Positions 33,147 to 46,133 of a stretch of 64,000 nt of DNA are shown here, one piece after another. The notes under the pieces are model-generated. The model had not been told where the DNA came from and searched no databases. It worked only from the letters and a program-made list of their open reading frames with translations. This DNA comes from Mercurialis annua (lineage: Eukaryota; Streptophyta; Magnoliopsida; Malpighiales; Euphorbiaceae): positions 23,026,046-23,090,045 of the forward strand of contig NC_065570.1 of assembly GCF_937616625.2 (NCBI RefSeq). Direction: 5' to 3'. The position numbers were made by a program, and so were the translations under genes. Position 1 is the stretch's first letter. Every line of letters begins with the position of its first letter.

Positions 33147-36100
33147 TGTAATACCCCGTGTTTTCAAACTTGATTTTTCAGTTTGGTTATCCGTTACAAA
33201 TTGGTTGTTTTCTTGCATTCGTTGTTATTTTGCATTTCAGCATTTTTCTTGCTATATTTCGAACTTGATTCTGAATGATTATATGTTAGAAGTAACACTT
33301 GTGATAACTTGGTTGTGTCTTTTTTAGTGTCTTATATGTATCCCATGATCTCGTATGTGTTTGATGTTGATTCGATTTATTTTCGGGTATATATCAAAAC
33401 AGCATTCGCATGTTTTTCAGAACTGCCCTGTTTTAGTAAAACGTTGATATCTCATAATTGAAATGTCCGATCAGGCCCATTTTTTGATATGTTGTTCATA
33501 AGAGTATTTTATAGCGAGAGTAAAATTTTCACGTTGTTTGCATGCTTTTAACTCTCACAGTGATAATTAAACCGTGGCTTTTATCAAAGCCCATGTATAG
33601 CCCGCATAAGTCTATAAATAGACGGATATTAAACTCTATAGATCATTAGGCTTTTCTCAAATTACAGAAGGGTCACTAAAAAAACTTTTGTTATAAAATG
33701 GTCATTGAACTATACCTTTTATTAGAAAAATATTTATGTTGTTACAAAATGAACAATACACTTTTTGTGAATTACAAAAAAATCATTGGATATTACCTTT
33801 TATTACAAAAAGATCACTGGACTATGTTCCTTTTTGTAATTTTGGTTTGCTACGTAAGCAAAAATGTTGCGTTTTTGCATAAAACGCAACATTTTATATG
33901 GCTGAACCCCTTTGTAATAAAAGATATAGTTTAATGATCATTTTGTAACAAAAGTCTTTTTAGCGACCATTCTGTAATTTGAGGAAAGCCTAGTGACCTA
34001 CAGAGTTTAATATCCATAAATAGACCCTTATTTTCATGTGAGCAGCCTCCTTTTCTTTTCCACAAACCCTAAAACGAATATCTTCATAGAAAATACACAT
34101 TTCCTTTGTTCTAACAAGTCCGTATGTGATTCATTACGCTAAGAACTTGATTTTTCATCATACTCGCAAGATCTACGCGATTTCTACGTTGTGTTCCTCG
34201 TTCGTGGCTTGTAGATCTAATTGATTTCGGTCCAGCCCTTTGAACCTTGGGTAAATACATCAATTATAATATTATTTATCATTCTTAGGTAATGTTTTTA
34301 CTCCTAGTTGATTTATGGATTCGTTGTTGTGTGATTTTGCCTAGAAATACATAATATAGGATTTTGATGGATTGAATTTTTGTTATTGATATGTTATGTC
34401 TAAGCTACTGATCTTATATGATTAAATTATGGGTTATACATAGATAATCTGATGCTATAAGTTTTGGAAAGAGTTTGGCATGATTCAATAACGAATTGGT
34501 GTAATTAAACAATGATTAGGCGATTTCTAGACTTGTGCGAAATGGATTCGTTTAATGAATTATTTAAATGGTTGAATCAAAATTGATTGATTATTAGGTG
34601 TTCTTATATCAATAGTTACTGATATAAAAAGTTTATATTTGTAAATGAGAATCGAAATTGGTTTTGTTTGTAAAAATTCTACGATTTCCAAAAATGGCAA
34701 TTTTAAGGAAATTGAACGTTACGAATACAATATAGTTTTCAAATTCTATACCTACTGATATTATATATTCTAAGTTATGTTTTAAAGGTTTTATATCAGT
34801 AGTAACATAATTTGTTTCATCGATTGTTGATTTTGAATCGTTTGGCTAGTTTAGGTAATTTTCGACAAAATTGCCATACTTGATTATTTGAGTGCTTTGG
34901 CTTAATTCTGATTTAAACCCAGTTATTAATGGGTGGAAAATATGTTTTGAAAATGATTTGAACTTATAAAAGATGTTAGTTTACCTTGGATTGTCTTGAT
35001 AATCGATGATTGTGTTACCATTTGAGTTGTGGATATTCTTACTGGATTTTAAGGCTATTTTAAGTGTATACTTCAGATCTGTGTTTAGTTAATTTAAAAT
35101 GATTGAAATCATATTTAGTTACACTTAAGGTGTTTTATTTGAGATGTATGAACTCCGGGTGAAAGTGGCCCATATTGTTGTATTTTGTTGTTATGGTTTT
35201 TACTTGTGTTGGGTTAAGCTTATAGTGAGTTCTTTGTTTTCAAATACATTGGTTTGGTTTTAAAGGATTTAACTTTGGATTTTACTATGGCTGGGTCGGG
35301 TTAGACTTGTGTCGCCCGATATGTTGTGTTAAGCATATAGTTGATATATGGCTAACACGTTACTCTGGGATTTCTTGGATATCGAAAGGTGTTGTTTGAA
35401 TTATATTACTCTTAATTGTTTTTAAAACGAGATATCACCTAAGCTTAACTAGTTATTGTATTGGTTGGATATGCAATGTACTTTGGCTTTGGGCTTACTG
35501 TGTTTTGAATGTTGTTTTTTGGTTGTGTTAAGATACTAGTCCTATGTGGTGTCTAGTGATCTTAATGTTAGAGGTTGTTCGAATTTTAACTTATATATTG
35601 TTTTAGACCCGTCGACTGCTCGTGCTTCGGAGTCTACGCAGGGTTAGCTATTTGCCAAGATTCACGTGGATAGAAAACAGTGAGTTTGTAGTGCTATTTA
35701 CCGCTTTATTAAGTACCACAATTTATTTTAGTATTATAATTGCTTTTTAACTGTTTTAAGAGATTATGGATCTGGATTGAAACGAGCTACTTGATAGGCT
35801 TGTATCGAGACTGTGTGCACCGGTAAGTACTCTGGGATTGGCAGACAATTGTCTTGCTTACGGTGATATATGACGAGGATATGTTCCTGTCCACTCTGGG
35901 TTTATCAGTATGCTATGTCATACTTACGCTGGGATAATTTCAATACTGCTTTCCATAATCATACTATATTAGTATAAAATGTTTTGATTTAAGGGTTTTA
36001 AACTTAATAAATGTAAATAGTATTGCGAACTCATCTTAGTATATCTGACCCTGTTGTTTTCCCAAATTTTCCAGGTTTATGATTTGAAAGCTGGTCCACT

Positions 36101-36489
36101 CCGATTCTTTTGATTCCTCAGAGGTTTTATGTTATTTAAACTAGTTATTGTTTTTGAACTCTTAGACCGCAGTAGAACTAGTTTATATATTACTTTGGTT
36201 ATTGTACATTGGAATTGTCGGTTTGTCCGATTGTTTGTTATTGGCATGTTTACGCTGGATTATTTTATTAATATATTTAAGGCATTATGTTGAGCATTTC
36301 ATATATTAAGTTATTTTTATTAGAACTGTGATATAAATTGCTAGATTTAGGTTGGAGTTTCGGTTGCCCCCGAGCAGTGTTCAGCAGGTTTATATGTTTG
36401 ATTGTTTTCCGCAAGACTTGCTACGGGTTTTGGTACAACCATACCCATACCGTATCGCCGGTCACGATTCATGAAATTGGGTCGTGACA
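33147..36489 (+). mobile_element. Solo LTR2 (LARD superfamily) with a nested MITE
   Basis: Starts TGTAATACCCCG and ends GGGTCGTGACA, flanked by the perfect 5-bp duplication TTTCA (33142-33146 and 36490-36494). Length is 3343 bp, or about 2.94 kb without the 392-bp MITE and its extra duplication. It contains TATA box CTATAAATAGAC (33612-33623), conserved hairpin 35649-35679, and the TACCGCTTTATTAAGTACC and GACCGCAGTAGAACTAG blocks. There is no second LTR or internal region. The small open frames inside are not genes. Confidence 0.92.
33624..34015. mobile_element. 392-bp MULE-like MITE with 10-bp target duplication
   Basis: Starts GGATATTAAACTC and ends GAGTTTAATATCC. The arms pair over about 100 bp, including AGGCTTT.CTCAAATTACAGA. 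It is flanked by the perfect 10-bp repeat ATAAATAGAC (33614-33623, 34016-34025). A 9-11 bp duplication with long inverted ends fits Mutator-like elements. The centre holds a perfect hairpin with 15-bp arms (AAAATGTTGCGTTTT, 33861-33875, and its complement 33881-33895). It has no coding capacity. Confidence 0.88.
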
Positions 36490-36966
36490 TTTCATTTTTT
36501 TCTCAAATCTATCATTTTAGTGTATTTTTTCCGACTAAATTCTTCATTAAACCATTAAATAAACTACCAAAATTATAAATCAATGCCAAATATTATTATA
36601 TTTCGGCTAGAGTATGTAGGATTAGTAATTTTTCGTCGGAAAAAAATACACCAGTTTTACTTTGGTGATAGATTTGAAATAAAATTAAAGTTCGTGCCTT
36701 TATCAAAAATTAACAATTTAACCAAAGTAACAACAATAACATTCCAAAGTAAGCATAAACTTCTCAAATTATAACATCAGTAACACATAAGACCGACTCA
36801 GACACTTCTAAAGGTGAAGGTAGAAAGTTTTTAAAACAAAAGATGACGTTTCAAAAGACAAGACTTGAATCCGCAGTAGATCCTATGACACAACAGTAAC
36901 ACTTAACATGCCTTTAAGCGATAAACACATAACATGCAAAAATTTGGCCTTAGTTCGAAACTAAAG

Positions 36967-36978
36967 CTCTGATACAAA
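36967..36978 (-). promoter_or_regulatory. LARD3 primer-binding site, one change
   Basis: TTGTATCAGAGC on the minus strand, one base different from the consensus TGGTATCAGAGC. It is followed by the LTR terminus at 36982. Confidence 0.8.
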
Positions 36979-39569
36979 CTTTGTCACGACCCAATTTCAT
37001 GAATCATGACCGGCGCTAGGGTATGGGTATGTTCGTACCAAAACCCGTAGCAAGCCTCGCGAAAACCAAATCAAACACGTTAACCTGTAGAAACTGCTCG
37101 GGGGCAACCGAGACTCCAACCTAAGTCTAGCAATTTATATTACAGTTCTAAAATAAATAACTTAAATATCCAAAATGCTCAACAACATGTCTGATATATA
37201 ATATTAAAATAATCCAGAGTAAACATGTCAATAATAAATAATCGATCAAACCGATAATCCCAAAGTGCAATAAGAAATGTAATATATAAACTAGTTCTAC
37301 TACGGTCTAAGAGTCGAAAATAGTAACTAGTTTAAATAACATAAAACCTCTGAGGAATCAAAAAAATCGGAGTGGACGAGCTTTCAAATCATAAACCTGG
37401 AAAATTTGGGAGAACAACGTGGTCAGATATACTGAGATGAGTTCGGAATACTATTTACATTTATTAAGTTTAATACCCTTAAATCAAAACATTTTATACT
37501 AATATAGTATGATTATGGAAAACAGTATTGAAATGATCCCAGCGTAAGTATGACATAGCATACTGATAAACCCAGAGTGGACGGGAACAAATCTTCGTCA
37601 TATATACCAGCGTAAGCAAGACATTAGTCTGCCAATTCCCAGAGTACTTACCGGTGCACACAGTCTCGATACAAGCCTATCGAGCAGCTCGTTTCAACCA
37701 GATCCATAATCCGTAAAAACAGATCAAAAACATTTATAATATTAAAATATGATGCGGTACTTAATAAAGCGGTAAATAGCACTACAAACTCACTGCTTGT
37801 TTATCCACGTGAAACTTCAGCAAACAACTAACCCTGGTTCGACTCCGGAGCGCGAGTAGTCGAAGAGTCGAAAAATAAATCATACATTAAAATCACCCAA
37901 ACCCCTAACTCTAAGAATACTAGACACCATGTAGGACTAGCATAATTAATTAAGCTAGATAAAATCACAGAGAAACACAAATTCTACATTAATTTATAAT
38001 GCCGTAAATAATTCAAGACTATTCAGTTTGCACTTAAATCCAATCCGTAAATATTATTAAAATAATATTTAAATGATAAATAAAATTCATTCCTCAAATA
38101 GTCGGTTAACCGAGTTTCTTAAAATTACCAAGCTAAGCCCACATGTCGGTGACCCAAGTCTAAACCGACCCAACTGATATTTCATAATTATAAACCACAG
38201 TTTATAATTATAATTTATAAAAATATTGATCAATATCAAAATAGAACTCAATAGCTTAAAATCCAAGTAATTAAAATTACGGGCAAAATATCTCAAATAA
38301 TTAAGTAACAAAATAAAAAAAAAATATAACTTTTATCACTAAGGCATTCTAAGCCAAAATCTCAATTTAGCAATTAAATAGTAATTAATAATTATTATTA
38401 AATTAATTTTTAAATAAGTCGTATATTATTTTTTAGGTCTAAAAAATAATATAACTAGTTTGGCAAACTTTTAATTTAAATGAAATCCTCAATTTAGAAA
38501 TCAAAACAAATAATTCGATAAATATAATCAATTAAATAATTTAAATTAAAGTCATTTATATTATAATAAGAGTAATATCATTTGTAGATTTTAAAAAAAT
38601 AATATCACCAAAGTAATTTTAAAATTATGAGTAACAATATTATCGAATTACCAAATTATAACTCAGAATAAATCCACAATTTTTAATTAAAAGCAATTAA
38701 CAAATAGAAGTGATTTTAAAAGTAATATTAAGGAATCAATTTAATAAGGTCACAATAACTTGGGAACCACTTTGGCCAATTGGCCATCTCATAAATCAAA
38801 TAGCAATTAATGCTACTGCCATGAACACCACATCCCGCCTAAACAACTTCAAGATCAAACATATAAACCTAATAACAATTTCAATTTCAAACCATAAACC
38901 TAATGACATTAAAAATTCCAACCATATAACCCTATTCATAGAAGAATCGAACAAACAATTAAGAAACGCAGTCATGGCAACCAACATTCAGCAACAACTC
39001 AAGAACACGGTAGCGTTATAACATATACATGGCGAAGTCAAAACGGCAAAGAAACGATTTCACGTTTAACCAAGGATTAACTACTAGTTCACCACATGAT
39101 ACAACAAGTAATTTGATAGTAAATCTTAATAAAAATCGGCAGCAACGAACTCATGAACATGGCAGAAACTAAACACAGTAACGACGACAAGACGGCACGA
39201 GAGCGAAACAATTGTACGTACCGTTTGATGATACGAAGCTTAGGATAGAAGGGAATGACGTGAACCGTATTAACGAACTGAACAACCTTAGATTGGTGCT
39301 ATCATAATGAACATCACAAGTCATTAAGCGGGTATTTTACGATATTGTATAGAAGCAACTACAAAAGAGGGAAGCACTGTTAATCTCTTACCGGATTGTG
39401 AATGAATGGAAGGGATGATGACGATTTCAGGATATTAAGAAAGTGTGGCGGCTGAGGTTTGATTCCAGGCGATAAAAGTTTAGGTTATCAACAATGGAAA
39501 CGTAAAATAGGTTGAACGTGTATATATAGGACTCGTTTTTGTATTTGAAAAATTGTAAGGGAGGGCTGG

Positions 39570-39705
39570 GATTAACGCTGAAAGCGTTAATCAAGGAATG
39601 AACCCTCTGAGGCACGATCGTACCCTCAGTGATGCATGAGGGGTCTCATACGAGACATACAGTCTCGAACGAGACCAAACAATAACGTCAGGTCTCGATT
39701 GAGAC
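39570..39705 (-). promoter_or_regulatory. Dyad block upstream of the LARD3 TATA-like box
   Basis: Contains a perfect hairpin GATTAACGCT...AGCGTTAATC (39570-39592) and three related 14-bp dyads: GTCTCATACGAGAC (39643-39656), GTCTCGAACGAGAC (39662-39675) and GTCTCGATTGAGAC (39692-39705). The layout is like LARD2 but the sequence is unrelated. Confidence 0.7.
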
Positions 39706-39826
39706 TTGAGTTGGATCCCTCGTGGTTCAACCATTTTTGGTTGAACTACAAATCGAATAGCCCCACAAAATCGAATCCTGACCTAAACCAGAAGTATTTA
39801 AATAACTCCTAATTGAACCAAGACAA

Positions 39827-42800
39827 TTCCAAACATTTGAATTTGTTTCGTAATGTTTCACTTTTTTAGCGAGTTTAAGTCAAACGTCTAAAACCTTATG
39901 AAACAATTCCTAACGTTTCACCTTTTTAGCGATTTATGCCATATATTTGAAACGTTACGAAACAAATCCAACGTTTAAAATGTTGCGAAACAAATCAAAA
40001 AGTTTAAAACGTTTCAAAACAAATCGTGACGTTTTATCTTTTTAGCTACTTAAGCCAAACGTTTAAAACATTACAAAGCGAATCCAAACGATTAAAAAGT
40101 TACGAAACAAATCCTAACGTTCCACCTTTTTAGCGATTTAAAGCAAACGTTTAAAACATTAAGAAACAAAACCAAATGTTTCACCATTTTAGCGATTTAA
40201 GCCAAACGTTTAAAATGTTACGAAACAAATCCAAATGTTAAAAATGTTACAAAACAAATGCAAATGTTTGACCTTTTTAGCGGTTTAAGCCAATCGCTTA
40301 AAAGGTTACGAAACAAATCAAAATGTTTTGCCTTTTTAGGTATTTAAGCCAAGCGTTTAAAACGTTAGGAAATAAATCCTAACGTTTCACCTTTTTAGCG
40401 ATTTAAGCAAAATAATTAAAACGGTACGAAACAAATCCAAAAGTTTGTAACGTCACGAAACAAATCCAAACGTTTAAAACGTTATGAAAAAAATCCAAAC
40501 GTTTAAAACGTTAAGAAACAAATCCAAACGTTTCACCTTTGTAGTGATTTAAGCCAACGTTTAAAACATTTACGAAACAAATCCTAACATTCCACCTTTT
40601 TAGCGATTTAAGCCAAACGTTTAAAAACAAATCCAAACGTTACACTTTTAGATATTTAAGCCAAACGTTTAAAACGTTATAAAACTAATCCAAACGTTAA
40701 ACACGTTAGGAAACAAGTCCTAACGTATCACCGTTTTAGCGATTTAAGCCAAATGATTAAAACGTTACGAAACAAACCCAAACGTTCTTAATGTTACGAA
40801 ACAAATCCAAACGTTTAAAACGTTACGAATCAAATTCAAACGTTTCCCCTTTTTAGCGATATAAGCCCAACGTTTAAAACATTTACGAAATAAATCCTGA
40901 CGTTACACCTTTTTTGCGTTTTAAGCCAAACATTTAAAAAGATACGAAACAAATCCAAACGTTTTACCTATTGAGCTATTTAAGCCAAACTGTTAAAGCG
41001 TTACAAAACTAATCCAAACGTTTAAAAGGTTAAGAAACAAATCCTAACGTTTCACCTTTTTAGCGATTTAAGCTAAATGTTTTAAACATCACGAAACAAA
41101 TCCAAATGTTCTCACTTTTTAGCGATTTAAGCCAAACGTTTAAAACGTTACGGAACAAATCCAAACTTTTCCCCTTTTTAGCTCTTTAAGCCAAACGTTT
41201 AAAATGCAATGAAACTAATCCAAACGTTAAAAACGTTACGAAACAAATCCTAATGTTTCACCTTTTTAGCGAGTTAAGCCAAACGTTTACGTTACGGAAC
41301 AAATCCAAACGTTTAAAACGTTACGAAACAAAAACTAATGTTCCACCGTTTGAGCGATTTCAGCGAAACGTTTAAAAGGTTACGAAACAAATCCTAACGT
41401 TTCTCCTTTTCAGCGAATTAAACCAAACATTTAAAACTTAACGAACTAAATACAAACGTTTAAAACATTACGAAACAAATTCAAACGTTTCTCCTTTTAA
41501 GCGGCTTAAGCCAAACGTTTAAAACGTTACAAAACAAATCCAAACGTTTTACCTTTTTGTCGTTTTAAGCCAAACGTCTAAAACATGACGAAACAAATCC
41601 AAACGTTTCACCTTTTTATCTATGTAAGCCAAACATTTAAAACATTACGAAACAAATCCTAATGTTTCACTTTTTTAGCGAGTTTAAGCCAAAAATTTAA
41701 AATGTTACGAAACAAATCCAAACGTTTAAGATGTTACGAAACAAATCCAAACGTATAAAACGTTACGAAACAAATCCAAACGTATAAAACGTTACGAAAC
41801 AAATCCAAATGTTCAAAACGTTAAGAAACAAATTCTAATGTTTCACCTTTTTAGCGATAAGCAAAACGTTTTTAACGTTACAAAAAAATCATAACTTTTC
41901 ATCATTTTAGCGATTTAAGCCAAACGTTTAATACGTTACGAAACAAATCCTAATGTTAAAAACGTAACGAAAAAAATCCAAACGTTTAAAATGTTACGAA
42001 ACAAATCCAAACGTTTACTACGTTAAGAAACAAATACAAACGTTTCCCCTTTTTAGCGATTTAAGCCAAACTTTTAAAACGTTACGAAACAAATCCAAAT
42101 GTTCAAAACGTTATGAAAGAAATCCTAATGTTTATCCTTTTTAGTGATTTAACCCAAACGTTTAAAATGTTACGAAACTAATCCAAACGTTTAAAACATT
42201 AAGAAACTAATCCAAACGTTTCACCTTTTTAGCTATTTACGTCAAACATTTAAAACGTTATGAAACAAATCAAAACGTTTCACCTTTTTAGTGATTTAAG
42301 CCAAACGTTTAAAACGTTACGAAACAAATTCTAACGTTTCACTTTTTAGAGATTTAAGCCAAACATTTAAAACATTACCAAACAAATCCAAAAGTTTAAA
42401 ACATTACGATAAAAATCCAAAAGTTTAAAACGTTACGAAACAAATCCAAATGTTTCACAATTTTAGCTATTTAAGCCAAATGTTTAAAACGTTATAAAAA
42501 AATCCAAAGATTTCCCCTTTTTAGAGATTTAAGCCAAACGTGTAAAACGTTACGAAACAAATCAAAGTGTTTCACCTTTTCAGCGATTTAAGCCAAACGT
42601 TTAAAACGTTATGAAACAAATCCTAACGTTTCACTTTTTTTATCTATTTCAGCCAAACTTTTAAAACGATACGAAACATATTCAAACGTTTAAAACGTTA
42701 TGAAACATATCCAAACGTTTAAAACGTTATGAAATAAATCCTAAAATTTCACCCTTTTAGCTATTTAAGCCAACGTTTAAAACGTTACGAAACAAATCCA

Positions 42801-43236
42801 AAAGTTTTACCTTTTTAGCTTTTTAAACGAAACGTTTAAAATGTTACTAAAGAAATTCAAACGTTCAAAACGTTACGAAACAAATTCAAACATTTAAAAC
42901 GTTACGAAACAGATCTGAACGTTTAAACCGTTAATAAACAAATCCAAAAGTTTAAAACTTTACGAAACAAATCCAAATGTTTCGTCTTTTTAGCGATTTA
43001 AGCCAATTGTTTACGAAACAAATCCAAACGTTTAAAACGTTACATAACAAATCCAAACGTTTAAAACGTTAATAAACAAATAAAAACATTTAAAACGTTA
43101 CGAAACAATTCCAAATGTTTAAACATTACAAACCAAATCCAAACTTTTCATTTTTTTAGCGATTCAAGCCAAATGTTTAAAACGTTACGAATCAAATCCA
43201 AACATTTAAAACGTTACAAAAATAATACAAACATAT
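39827..43236 (+). repeat. Satellite array, 59/29-bp form (type B)
   Basis: Fifty or more monomers and half-units. It includes distinctive variants (GCAATGAAACTAATCC at 41207, CTTTTCAGCGAATTA at 41407, AATCAAAGTG near 42562) that recur in the same order at 59195, 59476 and about 60685, showing a higher-order period. It ends at the CATAT target duplication of LARD4. Confidence 0.95.
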
Positions 43237-43398
43237 TGTCACAACCCATTTTCATGAATCGCGACCGGCGCTACGGTATGGGTATGGTTGTACCGAAACC
43301 CGTAAAAAGCCTTGTGGATAACATACATTAATCATTTAAAACGTTGTACCTGCATAAAACCACATGCTCGGGGGCAGCCGAGACTTTGATACCAACTT
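43237..43398 (-). repeat. 162-bp duplication of the LTR end with primer-site relic
   Basis: Same arrangement as 50846-51007 in the middle LTR. In the sense direction the LTR end GGGTCGTGACA is followed by TTGGTATCA and then re-enters LTR sequence at AAGTCTCGG, before a second GGGTCGTGACA-type end. Confidence 0.88.
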
Positions 43399-44300
43399 TG
43401 TCACGAACCATTTTCATGAATCGCGACCGGCGCTAGGGTATGGGTATGGTTGTACCGAAACCCGTAGCAAGCCTTGTGGATAACATACATTAATCATTTA
43501 AAATATTGTACCTGCATAAAACCACATGCTCGGGGGCAACCGAGACTCCAACCTAGTATAGCAGTTTATATGTACAACATATAAATAATAAATGCTCGGT
43601 CAACTCCGAGTCTCTAACACGGCATAAATATTAAATAACAAAAGTTAATATAATAATACCAATCAACAAATTATCCAATTGAGTTAATATGACAACAAGT
43701 ACTGTAACAAGTAAAACTTCTAATTACTACTGTGGTCTAAGAGTAAAATCACTTCAATAACTTAAACAAAATAAAGTAAGACCTCCGAGGAAATAAAGAA
43801 TCGGAGACCATTTGACTCGCTCAAATCATAACCCTGGAAAAATTGGGAAAACAACGGGGTCAGATATACTAAGATGAGTTCATACAACTATTTACATTTA
43901 TTAAGTAAAAACCTTTAAAAACCTTAAAACATTTGTAAAGCAATTTATCATTATGGATAAGCATTGAAATCCTAAACCACAAATATCTAAATCCAGTTGT
44001 CGTGTCGGTGAGACGTATCTCCATAACCGATCCCCGACTATCACTCAAATAAAATATGTGAGTCCTAGGAGACGTATCTTCCACCGGCGCCCTCACTAAG
44101 GCAAGACGTATCTCAAACCTACCTCAATACCATATGATCATATACCGGTGCGCATGCAGTCTCGATGATGCCCATCGAGTAGCCCGTTCCAATTCAGATC
44201 CATAATGTCAAAAACAGTTCGAAAGCTGTATATACAATATATCTATATATGCAAAAATACAATTTACTTTATAAAGCGGTAAATAGCGATATAAACTCAC

Positions 44301-44333
44301 TGCTTGCTAATCCACGTGATATCCTGGCAAGCA
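44301..44333 (-). promoter_or_regulatory. Conserved LTR hairpin (LARD4, left LTR)
   Basis: A perfect TGCTTGC / GCAAGCA stem with a CACGTG loop. The second copy is in the middle LTR at 51910-51942. Confidence 0.65.
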
Positions 44334-45656
44334 ATCTAATCCTGGTTCTTCTCCGAAGCACGAACGGTCGATGAGTCTAGACAAGGTATAAATAATAATT
44401 AAAAACATACCCTAACTCTAAGGAGTACTAGATACCGTGTAGGACTAGCACACGTAATAATAAGCCAACGTATAACCGAACACATAATGTTCATACGCAT
44501 CCAAACCAAAACCCAAGTTATAGAATACAAACCATATAAGTTTCCATTTCAAAACACAATTTGAATAATTCAGAAAACAGTTTTAAATAGCCCAAGTTTA
44601 AATCCATACCAGTGAGTCAGCCGAGTTATCAGAACTACCAAGCTTCTTCCCACTTGTTGGGCGACCATAGTCAAACCCAACCCAAAGTTAAACCAAAATA
44701 AAACCCAAGTTTACATCCTGAATAACTTGAATGAAAAGTATAGTCTTTTAAAAACAAGAACACAATCCATCGTTTAGCCAACAATCGGAAAATCACACCA
44801 TACCAACATAAGTATGTTAAACTTCTTTTAAATGAACAAAAAAGGATTAAATCATCCATTTAAACGTCAAACTCATATTTGAAACGATAATCAAATCATG
44901 GCAATAATTTGTCTACAGGCATAATCAATACAAATGAGTATAACACAAACAAAGCAATGCCAACATGTCAAGAACGATACAAAACAGCCCCAACACTATA
45001 GTGGGCAGCAACTAGATCATTGAAAAGTAATCAACACAATAACAAGGTGAAATCATGCATTATAAGCAATATAATCAACCTATGATTTACCAAGCATGTC
45101 AAAAATATACCATTGATTCAAACACATAAGATCAGCCCCAAAACATGAATTTCCAGCCCTCTATAACAATGCCAAAACAGCAATTTAACAACCAATTAAC
45201 ATACGAAATCAACTAGCACTTAAACCCAATAATTAACATGAGTTCTAATGATTAAACCAAGCCAATCTAATGCTAAACACCCTATTATAGAATTGACATG
45301 AAAATTCAGAGATCGAATCAGCCATAACATAGGTAAATAACATTAGAACACAATCTAGCAACCTAACACATGAAGCGCTACTCATAAATCAAGGGATAGC
45401 AAGACATACCATTAAGAAGCAAGATCAGCGAAAGAGCCAAATGAATTAACACCCACAATATGTTGGAAAAAGGGTTCGAATAAGTTCACAATCGATATGC
45501 GCCATATGGAATTGATTTAACAAAGGATAGAGTGTTAGAATCGCTTACCAAATCCAAGAACGTGAGAGATAGCAAAAGAACTCGTATTTCAGAGAGTCTT
45601 TTAAGTGCCTAGGGTTTATAAAATAAGTGGGGGCTGTTATGGATCGAATAAAGGGT

Positions 45657-45812
45657 CTATTTATAGGCCAATACACAAAATTACAGGTGAGGCACGACGG
45701 GAGGGGCGATGCGAGGCGCGTTTGTCCCATCGCGCCTTCCCAAGCGCATAGAATACGTATGGGGCGTGTTGCGAGGCTCGATGGCCCATCGCGCCCTCAA
45801 ACGCGCCTCCAT
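45657..45812 (-). promoter_or_regulatory. LARD4 TATA box and GC-rich dyad block
   Basis: TATA CTATAAATAG (45657-45666 on minus) with an upstream GC-rich region built from GGCGCGATGSG / CATCGCGCC inverted segments. The cleaner version is at 57146-57295 in the right LTR, where GGCGCGATGG and CCATCGCGCC form 10-bp arms. Confidence 0.65.
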
Positions 45813-46120
45813 TTTTGATCCAACGGTCAACTTTATCTTGGGCACAACATATCCAAAAATGAGCCCGATCCAACGGTTAAATTGGGAGATATGTATGTTT
45901 TCTCCAAACATGTCAGATTCAGAAGGTACACGAATACATCATCGATTATAAACCGAATACAAATCAAATCGCCATTCAAAACTCACACGACATATGCGAC
46001 ACATACAAGATACAACTCAAACCCCAAATAAAGTGTCACACTTGCTAAGTCCACCATTAACAATCCAAAACTAAGTCGGAAACACAATGAAACCATGACG
46101 GAAAAACACGTGATATTACA

Positions 46121-46133
46121 TTCTCCCCAACTT
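46121..46133 (-). promoter_or_regulatory. LARD4 polypurine tract
   Basis: AAGTTGGGGAGAA on the minus strand, directly before the LTR start. The same tract occurs at 53340-53352 beside the middle LTR. Confidence 0.85.

Larger units (their letters stand above)
33070..36730. mobile_element. Foldback/MITE-like element split by solo LTR2
   Basis: The left part 33070-33146 plus the segment from 36490, and the right part up to about 36730, are roughly inverted copies. TCAAATCTATC...TGTATTTTTTCCGAC near 36505-36533 pairs with GTCGGAAAAAAATACACC near 36635. The outer left arm contains repeated CACGACCTTT / ACGATCTTTC motifs, weakly mirrored by AAAGTTCGTGCC near 36690. No coding capacity. The exact ends and target duplication are uncertain. 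Confidence 0.45.
36740..39826 (-). mobile_element. LARD3 fragment: primer-site region plus 5' LTR
   Basis: Minus-strand fragment. It has a short internal part (about 36740-36981, matching the primer-site-proximal end of LARD2), a mutated primer site at 36967-36978, and an LTR from TGTCACGACCC at 36982 to about 39826. The LTR is cut before its GGGATATTACA end, where satellite DNA begins. It carries the hairpin (37794-37826), TATA-like CTATATATAC (about 39519-39528, minus) and a dyad block (39570-39705). The rest of the element is absent. Confidence 0.85.
43237..46120 (-). repeat. LARD4 left LTR (3' LTR)
   Basis: 2884 bp, TGTCACAACCC...GATATTACA on the plus strand. It begins with a 162-bp tandem duplication (43237-43398, repeated from 43399) separated by GATACCAACTT, a relic of the primer site. 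It carries hairpin 44301-44333, TATA CTATAAATAG (45657-45666, minus) and a GC-rich dyad block 45680-45812. Confidence 0.9.

Noticed and set aside
33001..33327. 108-residue hydrophobic frame as a membrane protein
   Set aside because: It crosses the boundary between LTR3, the foldback element and solo LTR2, so it is a chance fusion of unrelated repeats in T-rich sequence.
38710..39021. 103-residue frame in LARD3 as a gene
   Set aside because: It lies inside the LTR, on the strand opposite to the element, is rich in N and I codons from AT-rich DNA, and has no domain.
45545..45951. Overlapping frames on both strands in the LARD4 LTR (also 56977-57428)
   Set aside because: They come from the GC-rich dyad block, which lacks stop codons in several frames. 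No protein family is recognisable.
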